NCBI RefSeq assembly: GCF_026626745.1
Contig: NZ_JAPNJW010000002.1
Coordinates: 6,038,151-6,102,150, forward strand
Source: Nannocystis sp. RBIL2
Lineage (GTDB): Bacteria > Myxococcota_A > Polyangia > Nannocystales > Nannocystaceae
Reading direction: 5' to 3'
DNA length: 64,000 nucleotides
Within the stretch, counting starts at the first letter, position 1. The number at the start of each line of letters is the position of its first letter. The position numbers and the translations under genes were made by a program. Shown here in pieces: positions 63,236 through 64,000 of this stretch. The notes below the pieces were generated by a model that was not told the DNA's origin, made no database searches, and was given only the letters and a program-made list of their open reading frames with translations.

Positions 63236-64000
63236 TCAGAGATTCGCGAGGGCTTCGGCGGCGTCGGCGAGCGAGCGGGCGTGGCTGTGGATGTCGCGCC
63301 ACAGGTCGCCTACGTCCCACAGGCGCTCGCGGACGTTGCGGACGTGCCAGCGGCGGGCGTCGAGCTCGGGGTCGTCGAGCTCGTCCCAGCCGATCGGGAC
63401 GGCCACGGGGGCGCAGGGGAGGGCGCGGGCGCTGTACGGGGCGACGGTGGTCTGGGCCTGGCCGTTGCGCAGGTAGTCGACGAACACCCGGTCGCCGCGC
63501 TTCTTCTTGTTGATGTCCATGGTGAAGCGCGCCGGGTCGGTGGCGACCAGGTACTGCGCGACCTTGCGGGCGAACTCGCTGACGCCGTCGCAGTCGAGCT
63601 CGCGGTGGATCGGCGCGACCACGTGGAGGCCGCGCGAGCCGGTGGTCTTGACGAACGGGACCAGGCCGAGGGCCGGGAACAGGTCGCGCAGCAGGCGGGC
63701 GCCGTGGCGGACCTTGGCGAAGTCGTCGTCGCTCGGGTCGAGGTCGATGATCACCATGTCCGGCCGGTCGAGGCTGTCCCGGTGGACGTGACAGGTGTGG
63801 AACACCAGGCAGTTCTGGCTGGCGAGGAAGACCAGCGCGGGGGCGTTGTCGGCCACGGCGTAGACGGTCTCGCCGCTGTGGCTGGCGAGGGTGAGGCGGT
63901 GGACGTAGGCCGGGAAGTGCTCCTGCGCGGCCTTTTGAAAGTAGCCGCGGGCGGCGATGCCGGACGGGAAGCAGTGCAGGGTCAGCGGCCGGCCGGTCAG
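63236..64000 (-). CDS. LigD-type polymerase (primase-like) domain, 5' end outside the window
   Basis: At least 254 residues, open at the right edge. It matches the LigD polymerase domain used in non-homologous end joining: C-F-P-S-G early, the metal-binding D-L-D-P-S-D-D-D-F, K-T-T-G-S-R-G-L-H-V-V-A-P-I, and V-F-V-D-Y-L-R-N-G-Q-A-Q-T-T-V-A-P-Y. It adds nucleotides at broken ends with a ligase partner. Whether the gene is a stand-alone polymerase or a full LigD cannot be told, since the N-terminus is missing; no ligase domain follows at this C-terminus. Confidence 0.87.
   Translation of the reverse strand: MTGRPLTLHCFPSGIAARGYFQKAAQEHFPAYVHRLTLASHSGETVYAVADNAPALVFLASQNCLVFHTCHVHRDSLDRPDMVIIDLDPSDDDFAKVRHGARLLRDLFPALGLVPFVKTTGSRGLHVVAPIHRELDCDGVSEFARKVAQYLVATDPARFTMDINKKKRGDRVFVDYLRNGQAQTTVAPYSARALPCAPVAVPIGWDELDDPELDARRWHVRNVRERLWDVGDLWRDIHSHARSLADAAEALANL

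Overview
The window is about 70% GC, with GC-rich third codon positions. It carries lipoproteins with long Thr/Ser-rich linkers, Dickkopf-like Cys-rich secreted proteins and an IgGFc-binding-like lipoprotein. Together these suggest a myxobacterium, most likely of the Nannocystis/Enhygromyxa group (Myxococcota). This is inferred from gene style; there is no rRNA or tRNA gene here. The content is chromosomal housekeeping mixed with accessory surface genes. I see no insertion sequence, prophage, CRISPR array or integrase.

Layout. 1-5.6 kb: a truncated gene, a patatin-like lipase, then a tightly overlapping minus-strand trio (amidohydrolase lipoprotein, NUDIX hydrolase, QueG), a Cys-cluster protein and a membrane protein. 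5.8-7.7 kb: a lipoprotein, then an aspartic-protease/RimK-type ATP-grasp pair. 7.8-8.4 kb: a non-coding block with a 29-bp inverted repeat and four 55-bp tandem units. 8.5-14.4 kb: atpE, atpB, atpI, atpZ, hemL and gyrA, all on the minus strand. 14.8-23.5 kb: a frameshifted host-attachment-like gene, an aldo/keto reductase, an EI24 protein, a phosphatase lipoprotein, a Cys-rich protein, QueD, a histone-deacetylase-like enzyme and a YihY protein. 23.8-30.8 kb: an outer-membrane TamA/TamB pair. 31-34 kb: CsbD, DUF1328 and an IgGFc-binding-like lipoprotein. 34-41 kb: a P-loop ATPase followed by two paralogous cation/proton antiporters carrying universal-stress domains. 41-47.6 kb: a beta-propeller di-haem cytochrome, a DUF2804-like protein, a TIGR03790-like lipoprotein and a site-2 protease. 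48-54 kb: a nitroreductase and a polysaccharide cluster (heparinase-like enzyme, wecC, wecB, a WecA-like transferase). 54-64 kb: two small proteins, a lipoprotein, GAPDH, a decayed toxin with duplicated antitoxins, a GlcD-type oxidase, an IscA/ErpA protein, a lipoprotein and a LigD polymerase domain running off the end.

The most striking signal is not a gene. A short palindrome of fixed geometry, TGTCC-N4-GGACA, usually flanked by A/C and T/G, recurs through the whole window. I count twelve exact copies by eye and several dozen near copies. They lie between genes, often where transcription converges, and inside genes. In conserved proteins they seem to replace codons without changing length. 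In QueG five copies, spaced by multiples of three bases, encode a disordered N-terminal tail. At two convergent junctions extended copies form hairpins with T-runs that look like bidirectional terminators. I do not know of a description of this element.
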